From: G963663775 sp963663775
GTDB taxonomy: Bacteria > Bacillota > Clostridia > Oscillospirales > Butyricicoccaceae
Assembly (NCBI GenBank): GCA_963663775.1
Contig: OY760624.1
Location: forward strand, 2,046,001 to 2,110,000
Length of the DNA stretch: 64,000 nucleotides
Direction: 5' to 3'
Shown: positions 38,030-46,923 of the stretch, piece by piece
How the letters are laid out: every line of letters starts with the position of its first letter
Position numbering within the stretch: position 1 is the stretch's first letter
The notes under the pieces: generated by a model
Told to the model about the DNA's origin: nothing
The model's input: only the letters and a program-made list of their open reading frames with translations
The model's database searches: none
Position numbers and translations under genes: made by a program

Positions 38030-38085
38030 ATATTTGTATAGATTTTATAGAAAAGAGACCTTGAAAAACCACAACATAATGAAGG
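38030..38085 (+). promoter_or_regulatory. Promoter block shared with the binding-protein gene
   Basis: ATATTTGTA at 38030 and AAAACCACAACATAATGAAGG ending at 38085, repeating the arrangement of 34228-34283 with identical 50-bp spacing. CATAAT at 38075-38080 is the likely -10. The rest of the 37864-38176 gap shows no convincing gene. Confidence 0.6.
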
Positions 38086-38176
38086 TTGAAGCGAAAGAAA
38101 ATCGCTAAAATAAGACTATCCTAAGCCAGTGATGAGTAGGGGAAGCATATCTGAATATATAACGGAGGTGGAAAAA

Positions 38177-39682
38177 ATGGGCGAGTTTGTTTTAGAAATG
38201 CACGATATTGTAAAGGAATTTCCAGGCGTGCGTGCACTCAAAGGCGTGCAGTTGAAAATCCGTCCGGGAACGGTGCATGCGCTGATGGGAGAAAATGGTG
38301 CGGGGAAATCAACGCTCATGAAATGTCTGATTGGCATTTATCATAGAACATCGGGTTCTATTCTTTTCAAAGGAAAAGAGGTTCATTTTCAGTCAACCAT
38401 TGAAGCACTCAACAGCGGTATCTCCATGATTCATCAGGAGTTGAGTCCGGTGCCGGAACGTTCCGTTGCGGAAAATGTATGGCTGGGACGAGAACCCATG
38501 CGTGGATTCATCATAGACCACAAAAAAATGCACGATATGACCATTGAATTATTCAATGAAATGGATTTTCACGTCAGTCCGGATGAGAAAATGGGCAACC
38601 TTACCATTGCACAGATGCAAATGGTAGAGATTTGCAAGGCGGTGTCCTATCATCCGGATGTTATGATTTTGGATGAACCAACGTCCTCGCTTACGGAAGC
38701 CGAAGTGGTGCATTTGTTTAAAATCATTCGTAAACTGCGGGCAAATGGCTGTGCTTTGATTTATATTTCGCATAAAATGGATGAAATTTTTCAGATTTGT
38801 GATGAAATGACCACATTTCGGGATGGAGAATATGTGGGACATTCGTTTGCAAAGGATACCAATGTGGATGCGCTTATTACGCAAATGGTTGGGCGGGAAG
38901 TGACAGATATGTTTCCCAAAGTGGCATGCCCGATTGGAGAAGTGGTGTTTGAAGTGGAGCAGCTTCATGCAGGAAAAGCGGTCAAAAATGTGTCCTTTAA
39001 TCTGCGGCGTGGGGAGATTTTAGGGTTTGCCGGTCTGGTTGGCGCAGGACGTACGGAAACGGTGGAAACCATCTTTGGAATGCGTCATCAGGAAAGTGGT
39101 ACGATTCGGAAAGACAATCAAGTGCTGCATATTAAAAGCCCAGCAGATGCAATCGAAAACAAAATTGCACTTTTGACAGAAGACCGCCGTGGAAATGGTA
39201 TCGTGGGGGTCAGAAACATCAAGGATAATACCATTTTAGCGAATCTGAAAGCATATGGCATGCCGCTCAATCACAAGCAGATTGCAGCGGATACGGAGCA
39301 ATATGTGAAGATGCTGAACACCAAAACACCCAGCACAGAGCAGCTGATTATGAATCTGTCAGGCGGCAATCAGCAAAAGGTGCTGGTTGGCAGATGGCTG
39401 TTGACCAATCCGGATATTTTGATTGTAGATGAGCCTACGCGTGGGATTGATGTCGGCGCAAAGTCGGAGATTCACTCCATTATCACAAGGCTCGCAGGCG
39501 AGGGGAAGTCCATTATCATGATTTCCTCGGAGCTGCCAGAGGTTATGGGCATGGCAGATAGAATTGTGGTCATGTATGAAGGGGCGGTCACCGGTATTTT
39601 GGACAGAGATACCCCTGCATGGAATTCAGAACATATTATGGCATTATGCCATGGCGAAACTGAAGTAAGCAGCGGTTCTTAA
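38177..39682 (+). CDS. Ribose-type ABC transporter ATP-binding protein (RbsA/MglA family)
   Basis: A 501-residue double ATPase. The first nucleotide-binding domain has Walker A GENGAGKST (about residue 38), signature LTIAQMQMVEICKA and Walker B MILDEPTSS; the second has a degenerate Walker A (GLVGAGRTET), signature LSGGNQQKVLVGRWL and Walker B ILIVDEPTRGID. This asymmetry is normal for RbsA/MglA-type carbohydrate importers. It powers the permease encoded 19 bp downstream. ATG at 38177 has GGAGGTG 7 nt upstream; the in-frame ATGs at 38129 and 38132 are less likely. Confidence 0.95.
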   Translation: MGEFVLEMHDIVKEFPGVRALKGVQLKIRPGTVHALMGENGAGKSTLMKCLIGIYHRTSGSILFKGKEVHFQSTIEALNSGISMIHQELSPVPERSVAENVWLGREPMRGFIIDHKKMHDMTIELFNEMDFHVSPDEKMGNLTIAQMQMVEICKAVSYHPDVMILDEPTSSLTEAEVVHLFKIIRKLRANGCALIYISHKMDEIFQICDEMTTFRDGEYVGHSFAKDTNVDALITQMVGREVTDMFPKVACPIGEVVFEVEQLHAGKAVKNVSFNLRRGEILGFAGLVGAGRTETVETIFGMRHQESGTIRKDNQVLHIKSPADAIENKIALLTEDRRGNGIVGVRNIKDNTILANLKAYGMPLNHKQIAADTEQYVKMLNTKTPSTEQLIMNLSGGNQQKVLVGRWLLTNPDILIVDEPTRGIDVGAKSEIHSIITRLAGEGKSIIMISSELPEVMGMADRIVVMYEGAVTGILDRDTPAWNSEHIMALCHGETEVSSGS

Positions 39683-39701
39683 AGAATGAGGAGTGTTTTA
39701 C

Positions 39702-40694
39702 ATGGAAAAATTCATAAAGTCGGGCAAGGTAAGAAAAATCATCAGCGATAACTCTATTTGGGCAGTTTTTATCGTCATGGTGGTCGGGATGTCCTTTGCA
39801 TCCAAAGCGTTTTTGACTTCTGCAAATATCTTAAACGTATTGACAACAGAGTCGATTATTGCGGTCTTGGCAGCGGGTGTCATGTGGACGATTTTGTCAA
39901 AGGGCATTGACTTAATGCCCGGTTCAATGGTCGCATTGAGTTCGGTCATTTCTGCATCAATGGCGCAGCAATTTACATATTCCAGCAAGCTTTTCCCGAA
40001 TTTGCCGAATCTTCCGATTGTGCTGCCGATTTTGGGCGGCATGGCTGTGGGGCTTTTGTTTGGCTTTCTCAATGGCTGGCTGATTGCGTACACTAAGATA
40101 CCGCCGTTCATTGCCACCTTGGGCACGCAATTGATTTGCCGTGCTGCTGCACAATTGTATACCAATGCCTATCCGATTCCGGAATTGAAAGAGGAATTCA
40201 AGTTTTTTGGGCAAGGGTATATTGGTGCATTTCCTGTAATTATTTTGATAGCAATCATATTTCTGGCGATTTCAGGATTCTTGCTGACGCAGACCAGATT
40301 CGGTAAGAGCATCTATGCAATCGGCGGCAATGACCAAGCGGCGCGCGTTGCGGGCATCAATGTGGAAAAGAATCTCATCAAGGTATATATGTGGTCGGGT
40401 TTCTGCGCTGCGGTCGGTGGCATCCTGTTGGCAGCACGCTCGGGTGCAGGCAACTCCTCCCTTGGCTTGAACTATGAGTTGGATGCGATTGCAGCAGCAA
40501 CCGTTGGCGGAACCTCGCATACAGGCGGTGTTTGCCGTATCACAGGTGTTGTGGCTGGTATTTTGATTTTGGGCATTCTAAAAAATGGGATGCTTCTGCT
40601 GGGCATTTCGCCATATTTGCAGCAGGTGTTTAAGGGCGCTATTATTATTGCGGCCGTTGTATTCGATATGCGAAAGAATGCAAAGCGTGTATAA
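39702..40694 (+). CDS. Ribose-type ABC transporter permease (RbsC family)
   Basis: A 330-residue permease with about eight to ten helices. Family segments: SKGIDLMPGSMVALSSVI, KIPPFIATLGTQLICRAAA, TRFGKSIYAIGGNDQAARVA (the cytoplasmic EAA-like loop that docks on the ATPase), and ATVGGTSHTGGVCRITGVV. It forms the membrane channel for the sugar bound by the lipoprotein at 34380. The ATG at 39702 has GAGGAG about 8 nt upstream and is better placed than the in-frame 39693 codon. The gene follows the ATPase by 19 bp. Confidence 0.95.
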   Translation: MEKFIKSGKVRKIISDNSIWAVFIVMVVGMSFASKAFLTSANILNVLTTESIIAVLAAGVMWTILSKGIDLMPGSMVALSSVISASMAQQFTYSSKLFPNLPNLPIVLPILGGMAVGLLFGFLNGWLIAYTKIPPFIATLGTQLICRAAAQLYTNAYPIPELKEEFKFFGQGYIGAFPVIILIAIIFLAISGFLLTQTRFGKSIYAIGGNDQAARVAGINVEKNLIKVYMWSGFCAAVGGILLAARSGAGNSSLGLNYELDAIAAATVGGTSHTGGVCRITGVVAGILILGILKNGMLLLGISPYLQQVFKGAIIIAAVVFDMRKNAKRV

Positions 40695-40713
40695 TCTATC
40701 CGATATAAGCGCA

Positions 40714-40750
40714 GAAAAGAGAAGGTGTGCAGGGCATACCTTCTCTTTTT
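40714..40750 (+). terminator. Terminator after permease gene
   Basis: AAAAGAGAAGGTGTGC pairs with GCATACCTTCTCTTTT with one G-T pair and a 3-nt loop, followed by T. Confidence 0.92.
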
Positions 40751-40951
40751 GTGTGTATAGAACGGTTATGTTCTGAGCAAGGGGGAAGAGAAGCGTGTTT
40801 CGGATAAAAGATGCGCAAGATAAATATAGCAGAAGGGAAAAAACAGCAGTATAATGACCTCCAAGGTGATAGCGGTGCCCGGACATAGGCACTGCATCTG
40901 CACGAAATAGGTACAATCAGGTTTTGCGGTTAGCAATGGAGGAGCGGTATA

Positions 40952-42088
40952 ATGAAGCTTACATTTGGCATGGTGGGTGGCGGAAATGGTGCATTTATTG
41001 GGAATGTGCATCGGCAAGGGGCGCTAATGGACGATTTAGCGGTTCTTACAGCGGGGTGCTTTACACGAAACCCCGAAAAAAATCTGGAAACGGCGGTGCA
41101 GTGGAATCTAGCGGATACTACACGTGCCTATGTAAATTATCAGGAAATGGCAGAGGAAGAAGCTGCTCGGTTGGATGGTATTGATTTCGTGACCATTGCC
41201 ACCCCCAATGATACACATTATGCGATTGCAAAATGCTTTCTGGAGCATGGTATTCACATTATTTGCGATAAGCCGCTGGCATTGACCACGGCACAGGGGT
41301 TGGAGCTGGAGGCACTGGCAAAGCATCAGGCGTTGCTTTTCGGGGTGACCTACACCTACACGGGTTATGCAATGATTGAGCAAGCACGCCGCATGATTAC
41401 AGCAGGTGAAATTGGAAAAATCATCAATATCCAAGGGGAATATCCGCAGGAATGGTTGGCAGTTTCGCTTGTATCGGGTCATTCAGAGCAGGCAACTTGG
41501 CGTTCTGACCCCGCACGGTCAGGTGCATCCGGATGCTGTGCGGACATCGGCACACATGTGGAATGCTTGGTTTCCCGCATGACGGGCTTAGAGCCGAAGC
41601 GTGTGCTGGCACGATTTGATAGAATTCCACCGAACCAGTCACTGGAAACGAATGTGCAAGTGATGCTGGAATACGAAGGTGGTGTGCCTGGCATGATTTG
41701 GACCTCACAGGTGGCGGTGGGCTATGAAACCGCCGTTAGTGTGCGTGTGTTTGGAGAAACCGGTTCCGTGGAATGGACGCATCTGCGCCCGTGGGAACTG
41801 CGGGTGACAAAAATCAACCAACCGCCGCAGATTTATACCGCAGGGCGAGATTGCAACTTTGCGCAGACAAATGCACTGTGTAGACTGCCGTCTGGACATA
41901 TAGAGGGCTTTAAAGAAGCTTTTGGTAATATTTATCGTGCGTTTTGTTTGCATCTGATGGCACGCAAGGAGGGACTGGAGGCACCGGAGTTTCTGTATCC
42001 CACCGTGCAGGACGGCGTACGGGGACTGCAGTTTATTGAGGCGTGCATAAAGTCCAACGCAAACAATAACATATGGGTGAACGTGTAA
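40952..42088 (+). CDS. Gfo/Idh/MocA-family oxidoreductase (second copy)
   Basis: A 378-residue NAD(P)-dependent dehydrogenase, related to the protein at 36656 (shared FGMVGGGNGAFIG start, IATPNDTHY, and CDKPLALTTAQGLELEALAK). The catalytic lysine is in IICDKPLAL at about residue 107. The C-terminal domain has the ATWRSDPARSGASGCCADIGT substrate region. GGAGGAG lies upstream of the ATG. It follows a terminator, and a TATAAT at 40850-40855 may give it its own promoter. Substrate unknown; probably a sugar or cyclitol of the linked transporter. Confidence 0.92.
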   Translation: MKLTFGMVGGGNGAFIGNVHRQGALMDDLAVLTAGCFTRNPEKNLETAVQWNLADTTRAYVNYQEMAEEEAARLDGIDFVTIATPNDTHYAIAKCFLEHGIHIICDKPLALTTAQGLELEALAKHQALLFGVTYTYTGYAMIEQARRMITAGEIGKIINIQGEYPQEWLAVSLVSGHSEQATWRSDPARSGASGCCADIGTHVECLVSRMTGLEPKRVLARFDRIPPNQSLETNVQVMLEYEGGVPGMIWTSQVAVGYETAVSVRVFGETGSVEWTHLRPWELRVTKINQPPQIYTAGRDCNFAQTNALCRLPSGHIEGFKEAFGNIYRAFCLHLMARKEGLEAPEFLYPTVQDGVRGLQFIEACIKSNANNNIWVNV

Positions 42089-42128
42089 ATACCGCTTTTG
42101 CGGCAGCTGCATCCAATCTATCAAGCGG

Positions 42129-42467
42129 TTAACAGGAAGCGGTTTCGATTTTGGTTTGATAGTCTAATCCCCAGTGCCACATGGAATCTAAAATGGGCTT
42201 TAAGCTATAGCCTGTTTCGGTCAATGTGTATTCCACACGGGGCGGCACTTCTGCATATACCTTGCGATGCACCAGTCCGCTTTTCTCCATGGCACGGAGC
42301 TGGGCAGTCAGTACTTTTTGGGTTACGCTGCCGATGGATTTTTTGAGTTCGCCAAAGCGTTTTGTGCCATCCATTAAGTCCCGCAGAATGAGCACTTTCC
42401 ACTTATCACCAATCAGCGTGAGTGTGATTTCTACTGGGCAGGCGGGTAAAGTCTTCTTGTCGTCCAT
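42129..42467 (-). CDS. HxlR-family transcriptional regulator
   Basis: A 112-residue winged-helix protein of typical HxlR length. It has the N-terminal cysteine in PACPVEITLTLIGDKWKVLIL, RDLMDGTKRFGELKKSIG, the recognition helix VTQKVLTAQLRAMEKSGLV and the wing VPPRVEYTLTETG. HxlR proteins often sense electrophiles or oxidants through the cysteine and control a divergent enzyme gene; here the divergent gene at 42632 is flavin-related. ATG at 42467 has AGAGGA 7 nt upstream; an in-frame start at 42512 overlaps the promoter region. Confidence 0.9.
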   Translation of the reverse strand: MDDKKTLPACPVEITLTLIGDKWKVLILRDLMDGTKRFGELKKSIGSVTQKVLTAQLRAMEKSGLVHRKVYAEVPPRVEYTLTETGYSLKPILDSMWHWGLDYQTKIETASC

Positions 42468-42499
42468 GATACAATCCTCTCTAAAATAATACCGCTTTG

Positions 42500-42532
42500 C
42501 AATGGTATCCATATGGTAACTATGCTACAATA
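42500..42532. promoter_or_regulatory. Divergent promoter with HxlR operator candidate
   Basis: The sequence ATGGTATCCATATGGTAACTAT near 42502-42523 contains direct and inverted copies of ATGGTA. It lies between the two divergent genes, and TACAAT at 42526-42531 is a possible -10 for the plus-strand gene. Confidence 0.45.
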
Positions 42533-42631
42533 TTGTGCTTACTTTACAAATAGTCTATATAGATTTATTGTAATAGCAGAGGCAAGCGAATGCAAGCTAA
42601 AAAAACCAAATTGTTTTCGGAGGAAATCATC

Positions 42632-43033
42632 ATGAACGAAGTCGTAGAGTTTTTGCAGGAAAATCCGGTGCAGTATCTGGCAACCGTTGGTCGTGACGGC
42701 AAAGCAAAGTGCCGCCCCTTTATGTTCTGCTTCGAGCGGGACAAGAAGCTATGGTTCTGCACCAACAACCAAAAAGATGTTTACCATGACATGCAAGCCA
42801 ACCCTTACATTGAAGTTTCTGTTTCCAGCCCCAACTATGCGTGGATTCGCCTAAATGGCAAAGCTGTGTTTGAAAATAACATGGCGGTCAAAGAGGGCTG
42901 CATGAAAAACCCAATCGTTAAGGGACAGTATCAGACCGCAGAGAACCCCGTCTTTGAGGTGTTCTATTTGGAGCGTGCAACGGCTGTGATTGCCGATTTC
43001 TCTGGAAACCCACCAAAGGAGTACACGCTGTGA
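42632..43033 (+). CDS. Pyridoxamine 5'-phosphate oxidase-like flavin-binding protein
   Basis: A 133-residue split-barrel protein. It begins VEFLQENPVQYLATVGRDGK, followed by RPFMFCFERDKKLWFCTNN, the arrangement of the PNPOx-like FMN/F420-binding family, and ends near FYLERATAVIADFSG. Family members are small flavin reductases or heme/flavin-binding proteins; substrate unknown. The ATG at 42632 has GGAGGA 7 nt upstream; the frame opens at 42590 without a site. It is divergent from, and probably controlled by, the HxlR regulator. Confidence 0.87.
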   Translation: MNEVVEFLQENPVQYLATVGRDGKAKCRPFMFCFERDKKLWFCTNNQKDVYHDMQANPYIEVSVSSPNYAWIRLNGKAVFENNMAVKEGCMKNPIVKGQYQTAENPVFEVFYLERATAVIADFSGNPPKEYTL

Positions 43034-43071
43034 GCAACAGAAAACAGACTACAATTTGCGTATCACGCAAC

Positions 43072-43101
43072 AAAGAGGACTGCCATATGGCAGTCCTCTT
43101 T
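43072..43101. terminator. Bidirectional terminator
   Basis: A 15-bp palindrome, AAAGAGGACTGCCAT with its complement and essentially no loop, between the convergent flavin-type gene and uxuB. Confidence 0.85.
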
Positions 43102-43122
43102 ATATATTCACGGATAAAATAC

Positions 43123-44709
43123 TCAAATTTCTGCAAGAAGCTCCTGCAGTGTCCGGCGTACCGCGCCCGAACCTGCGAAAAGCCGACTCGCCAGAGCAAT
43201 CACCTTTTCGCCAAGGTATCCGCCGTCTGCGGAGAATAAGTCTACACCAAACACGTCTGCTCGTGCATACAGCTTTCGCAGGCAGTTGAAATCCTGCACA
43301 CCATTGCGCACAGTCAACGGTGCAACCATCTCTTGCAGTTCGCTGAGAAGCGGGTCTGGTGACGGGGTGAATGGTGCACCGGTATCATCAATCCCTTTGA
43401 GATAGCGTGCATACCCTGCTAAAACCAATGGGAGGAATGTGAGCTGCTGCAAATCCAGTCCCTGCTTGACATATGCTTTTATGGTTTCGCCAAAGCGAAT
43501 GGGAAGCTTTTGGGAGGTATCCGTTGCAATACGCTGCGGTGTATCCGGCATAAATGGATTTGCAAAGCGTTTGGTCAAAACAGCATCGATAAATGCCAGA
43601 GGGCTTAAAATCCCTGGATTTACAACCACGGGCATCGCTTCGTCATACCCTAATTTTGTAACAAAGCGCACCAAGTCAGGGTCTTTCATTTCTTCCGAAA
43701 TGAGTGTGTGCCCCAACAGACAACCAAAAATCGCCAACGCAGTGTGCAAAGGGTTTAGGCAGGTGCAAACTTTCATGGTTTCCACCTTGTCCACAGTTTC
43801 ACGATTGGTATAGATGACCCCGCCTTTTTCCAGAGGGGGGCGGGAATTGGTATAACTGTCTTCCACCACGAGATATTCGGTTTCTTCTGCATTTACAAAT
43901 GGTGCGGTAAACGTTTGTTTGGCAGTTACAATGGTTTCTCTATCCTCAAATCCATCTGCCGCTAACAGTTCCTGCACGTTCGGGTCGGGGCGTGGCGTGA
44001 TTTTGTCAATCATGCTCCACGGATAGGAAAGCTTTTGGGCATCTTGCAGATAGTGCACAAAGGTATCCGGCACCAAACCGTCTTTTGCCCATGCTTCGGC
44101 ATAGGAGAGCACCGCTTCTTTGACTTTTTCCCCATTATGTGAGCAATTGTCCATGCTCTGCAGAGTAATTGGCAATGCGCCTGCAAGAAAACGGGAATAC
44201 AGCAAGGCAGTGACCTTACCCATCATCAGCTGCGGATGCAGCCCCCGTGCCAAATCATTGGAGGTTACGACATATCCCTTTTCTGTGATGGTGAAGCTCA
44301 CCATTTGCAGGGAAGGGGCCTTAAAAATATGGATGAGACGCGACCAGTCCTCTTGGAAAGCTTCATCTGCCTTGAGGCTTTCTGTGACGGATGCAATCAC
44401 CCGCTTTTCCACAGTTCCATCCGCGCGAAGAACAGCGAGCAGACTCAAATTATCATAGGGGCGATAGGCTCTATCAATGATTTCGGTATCAAACCCTTCG
44501 GCGACAATCACCCCTCGGTCATAAGTACCTTCATCCAATACATGCTGCAATACTGCCGCTGGAAATGCACGAAAAATGTTGCCGGCGCCAAAATGCAGCC
44601 ATGTCGGCTGGTGATAGGTTTTTTCTTTCACAGCGGGAATGTCGAATTGCGGTAGGGTATATCCCTGCCAGACAGCAGAATCCCCGTTTGCGATATCGGT
44701 TAATTTCAT
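43123..44709 (-). CDS. uxuB: Fructuronate/mannonate oxidoreductase (mannitol dehydrogenase family)
   Basis: A 528-residue NAD-dependent long-chain dehydrogenase of the polyol/mannitol family. The N-terminal nucleotide-binding part contains WLHFGAGNIFRAFPAAVL; further segments include DNCSHNGEKVKEAV and the catalytic-region TCLNPLHTALAIFGCLLG, with the lysine in the preceding ETMKVCT stretch as in mannitol dehydrogenases. With uxuA next to it, the expected reaction is D-fructuronate to D-mannonate. The ATG at 44709 has GAGGAG upstream. The gene lies 33 bp after uxuA in the same direction. Confidence 0.9.
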   Translation of the reverse strand: MKLTDIANGDSAVWQGYTLPQFDIPAVKEKTYHQPTWLHFGAGNIFRAFPAAVLQHVLDEGTYDRGVIVAEGFDTEIIDRAYRPYDNLSLLAVLRADGTVEKRVIASVTESLKADEAFQEDWSRLIHIFKAPSLQMVSFTITEKGYVVTSNDLARGLHPQLMMGKVTALLYSRFLAGALPITLQSMDNCSHNGEKVKEAVLSYAEAWAKDGLVPDTFVHYLQDAQKLSYPWSMIDKITPRPDPNVQELLAADGFEDRETIVTAKQTFTAPFVNAEETEYLVVEDSYTNSRPPLEKGGVIYTNRETVDKVETMKVCTCLNPLHTALAIFGCLLGHTLISEEMKDPDLVRFVTKLGYDEAMPVVVNPGILSPLAFIDAVLTKRFANPFMPDTPQRIATDTSQKLPIRFGETIKAYVKQGLDLQQLTFLPLVLAGYARYLKGIDDTGAPFTPSPDPLLSELQEMVAPLTVRNGVQDFNCLRKLYARADVFGVDLFSADGGYLGEKVIALASRLFAGSGAVRRTLQELLAEI

Positions 44710-44742
44710 CTTGCATCTCCTCATTCCTAGTTACAGCGAAAC

Positions 44743-45816
44743 TTATGCCTGCGCCTGCGTTTCCAATGTATCCCAAACACCAAGCATATACATAATTCCA
44801 AGCGCACGGTCATAAAGTCCGTATCCGGGACGACCTTTTTCGCCCCAAAGATTGCGTCCGTGGTCTGGACGGATATATCCCTCAAATCCACAATCATGAT
44901 AGGCACGCAGGATATTCAGGATGCCCGTTTCGCCGTCACAATCCCGATGAGAGGCTTCGGTAAAGTCACCATTTGGGAGATGCTTGACATTGCGGATGTG
45001 TGCAAAGGCAATGCGGTCGCAATGCTTGCGCACGATATCTGCGATATTATTTTCCGGATTGGCACCCAGACTGCCAGAGCAAAGGGTTAGGCAGTTGTGA
45101 GGGTCATCCACCATGGAAAGAAAATAATCAATCGCCGGTGCATCCACAATCAAGCGGGGCAGTCCAAAAATATCCCACGGGGGATCGTCCGGGTGAATCG
45201 CCATTTTGATGTCGCATTCATGGCAGACAGGCATAATCGCCTCCAAAAAATACTTGAGGTTTTCCCACAGCTTTTCTTTTGTTACAGGACGATAGGCGTC
45301 GAATAACTCGTCCAACTTCGCCAGACGCTCAGGCTCCCAACCTGGGAACGTGTAGCCACCCAGATTATTGAGGATATAGTCTGCCATTTTTCGAGGGTCA
45401 TCCTGTATTTTGGATTTCTCATAATACATTGCGGTAGAACCGTCCGGCAAGGGATGAAACAAATCCGTGCGTGTCCAGTCGAACACAGGCATAAAATTAT
45501 AGCATATCACTTTCACCCCGAACGCAGACAAATTTCGTATGGTCTGAATATAGTTGGCGATATACATATCTCGTGTCGGCAATCCAATTTTAATGTCATC
45601 ATGGACATTGACCGATTCCACTACATCCATATTGAATCCATAGGGTGCTAATTGCCGCTGTACCGCAGCAATCTCATCCTTTTCCCACACCTCCCCCGCT
45701 TGTTTGCTGTGCAGCGCCCAGACAATCGACGTTACGCCGGGGATTTGTCGGATATGGGCGAGTGAGATGTTGTCATTGCCTTCGCCATACCAGCGAAAGC
45801 CCATTTGCATTGGCAT
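44743..45816 (-). CDS. uxuA: Mannonate dehydratase
   Basis: A 357-residue TIM-barrel enzyme that converts D-mannonate to 2-keto-3-deoxy-D-gluconate. Recognisable: MQMGFRWYGEGND and GVTSIVWALH at the N-terminus, YNFMPVFDWTRTDL, MAIHPDDPPWDIFGLPR, LTLCSGSLGANPENN, FAHIRNVKHL and IRPDHGRNLWGEKGRPGYG, which hold the metal-binding His, Cys and Asp residues of UxuA. The ATG at 45816 has GGAGGAGGG upstream; an earlier in-frame ATG at 45858 lies in the hairpin region. It is cotranscribed with uxuB. Confidence 0.96.
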   Translation of the reverse strand: MPMQMGFRWYGEGNDNISLAHIRQIPGVTSIVWALHSKQAGEVWEKDEIAAVQRQLAPYGFNMDVVESVNVHDDIKIGLPTRDMYIANYIQTIRNLSAFGVKVICYNFMPVFDWTRTDLFHPLPDGSTAMYYEKSKIQDDPRKMADYILNNLGGYTFPGWEPERLAKLDELFDAYRPVTKEKLWENLKYFLEAIMPVCHECDIKMAIHPDDPPWDIFGLPRLIVDAPAIDYFLSMVDDPHNCLTLCSGSLGANPENNIADIVRKHCDRIAFAHIRNVKHLPNGDFTEASHRDCDGETGILNILRAYHDCGFEGYIRPDHGRNLWGEKGRPGYGLYDRALGIMYMLGVWDTLETQAQA

Positions 45817-45841
45817 GAATAACCCTCCTCCATTTGATTTG

Positions 45842-45881
45842 AACAGATTACAAAACAAGTACTGGTGTTTTGTAATCTGTT
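45842..45881 (-). other. Strong hairpin before uxuA
   Basis: A perfect 16-bp stem (45842-45857 with 45866-45881) with an 8-nt loop, between the GntR gene and the uxuA ribosome binding site. It has no T run in the direction of transcription, so it may stabilise the uxuA mRNA end or lower read-through rather than fully terminate. Confidence 0.7.
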
Positions 45882-45930
45882 ATTGAGCCGTGTGAAATCT
45901 ACCAAGGGAACGGCATTTTCTATTGCTGTA

Positions 45931-46680
45931 TCAGACTCTGCTTTTTAGAAAATCGCCTTCCCACATGTTGAAATCATCTTTTTTAAACTGCATATCTTTT
46001 TCAAAAAGGTCTGGATAACGTGCCAACAAGGTTTGTATTTCCGCCCCTTTTTCGGTGATATGTTCATTTAACAGGTTCGTCAGTTCGCTGGAATCGCCAC
46101 GCCGAATCAGGGCAATCAATTCCTTGTGCTCATGCAGTGTTTTCTGCATAATGCCATTATCAGCCAAAGAAAGCAGGCGCATACGGGAATAATGTCCGGA
46201 CATATTCTGCACAGCTTCCAGTGAAAACAGATGGTTTGTGACATCGAACATGATGGCGTGCATCATATCATCAAACTCCAAAAATGCCCGTGTGTCCCCC
46301 TGGTGCGCCGCTTTCGACTGCGCTTCAATCATTTTTTCCATTCGTGCGAGGTCTGCATCTGTATGACGTTCCAGAAATTCTGCTGCAACCTTCACCTCAA
46401 TACATGCACGCATAAACCGTTCATCCTGCACACGAATCGAGTTAATCTGTGAAACAATCGTTCCTTTTTTCGGGGTTGCGGTGACCAGTCCATCTTTTTC
46501 TAACCGTAAAAGCGCATCTCGTATCGGAGAGCGGCTCACATTTAAAAAGTTCACCAGTTCATTGATATTGATTGTTTCTCCAGGCTTAATATTCAAGCCT
46601 AATATACGTTTCTTAATGAAATCGTACACCGTTTCATCTGCTGATAAAAGCGCTGCAGTTTGCTTTGTTTTTTTTACCAT
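45931..46680 (-). CDS. GntR-family (FCD) transcriptional regulator of the uxu/TRAP locus
   Basis: A 249-residue regulator with an N-terminal winged helix (ETININELVNFLNVSRSPIR, DALLRLEKDGLVTATPKKGT) and a C-terminal all-helical FCD ligand domain with FDDMMHAIMFD, YSRMRLLSL and HKELIALIRRGD, which carry the metal-binding Asp and His residues of the family. UxuR/ExuR/KdgR-type members respond to sugar acids. It is divergent from the dehydrogenase-TRAP operon and upstream of uxuAB, so it likely represses both; no clear operator was identified in the 243-bp divergent region, which is AT-rich. Confidence 0.92.
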   Translation of the reverse strand: MVKKTKQTAALLSADETVYDFIKKRILGLNIKPGETININELVNFLNVSRSPIRDALLRLEKDGLVTATPKKGTIVSQINSIRVQDERFMRACIEVKVAAEFLERHTDADLARMEKMIEAQSKAAHQGDTRAFLEFDDMMHAIMFDVTNHLFSLEAVQNMSGHYSRMRLLSLADNGIMQKTLHEHKELIALIRRGDSSELTNLLNEHITEKGAEIQTLLARYPDLFEKDMQFKKDDFNMWEGDFLKSRV

Positions 46681-46923
46681 AATAACCGCCTATTCTGCAT
46701 TTCTGTTTTTTTATGAAATCTAAAAAAACAATGGTTTACCCAACTGCATTATATAATAGCGCATCTGAATTATCAATGCAATTCTCATAATAAATATTCA
46801 CAAAATATTCATAAAATAATTATACAGTTTTTGAATTTACAATATATTTTTAGATTGATATAATTAGTGCAATACAAGCAAGTATATTACACTAAAATTT
46901 TATTTGAAAGAGAGGAGATTTCA

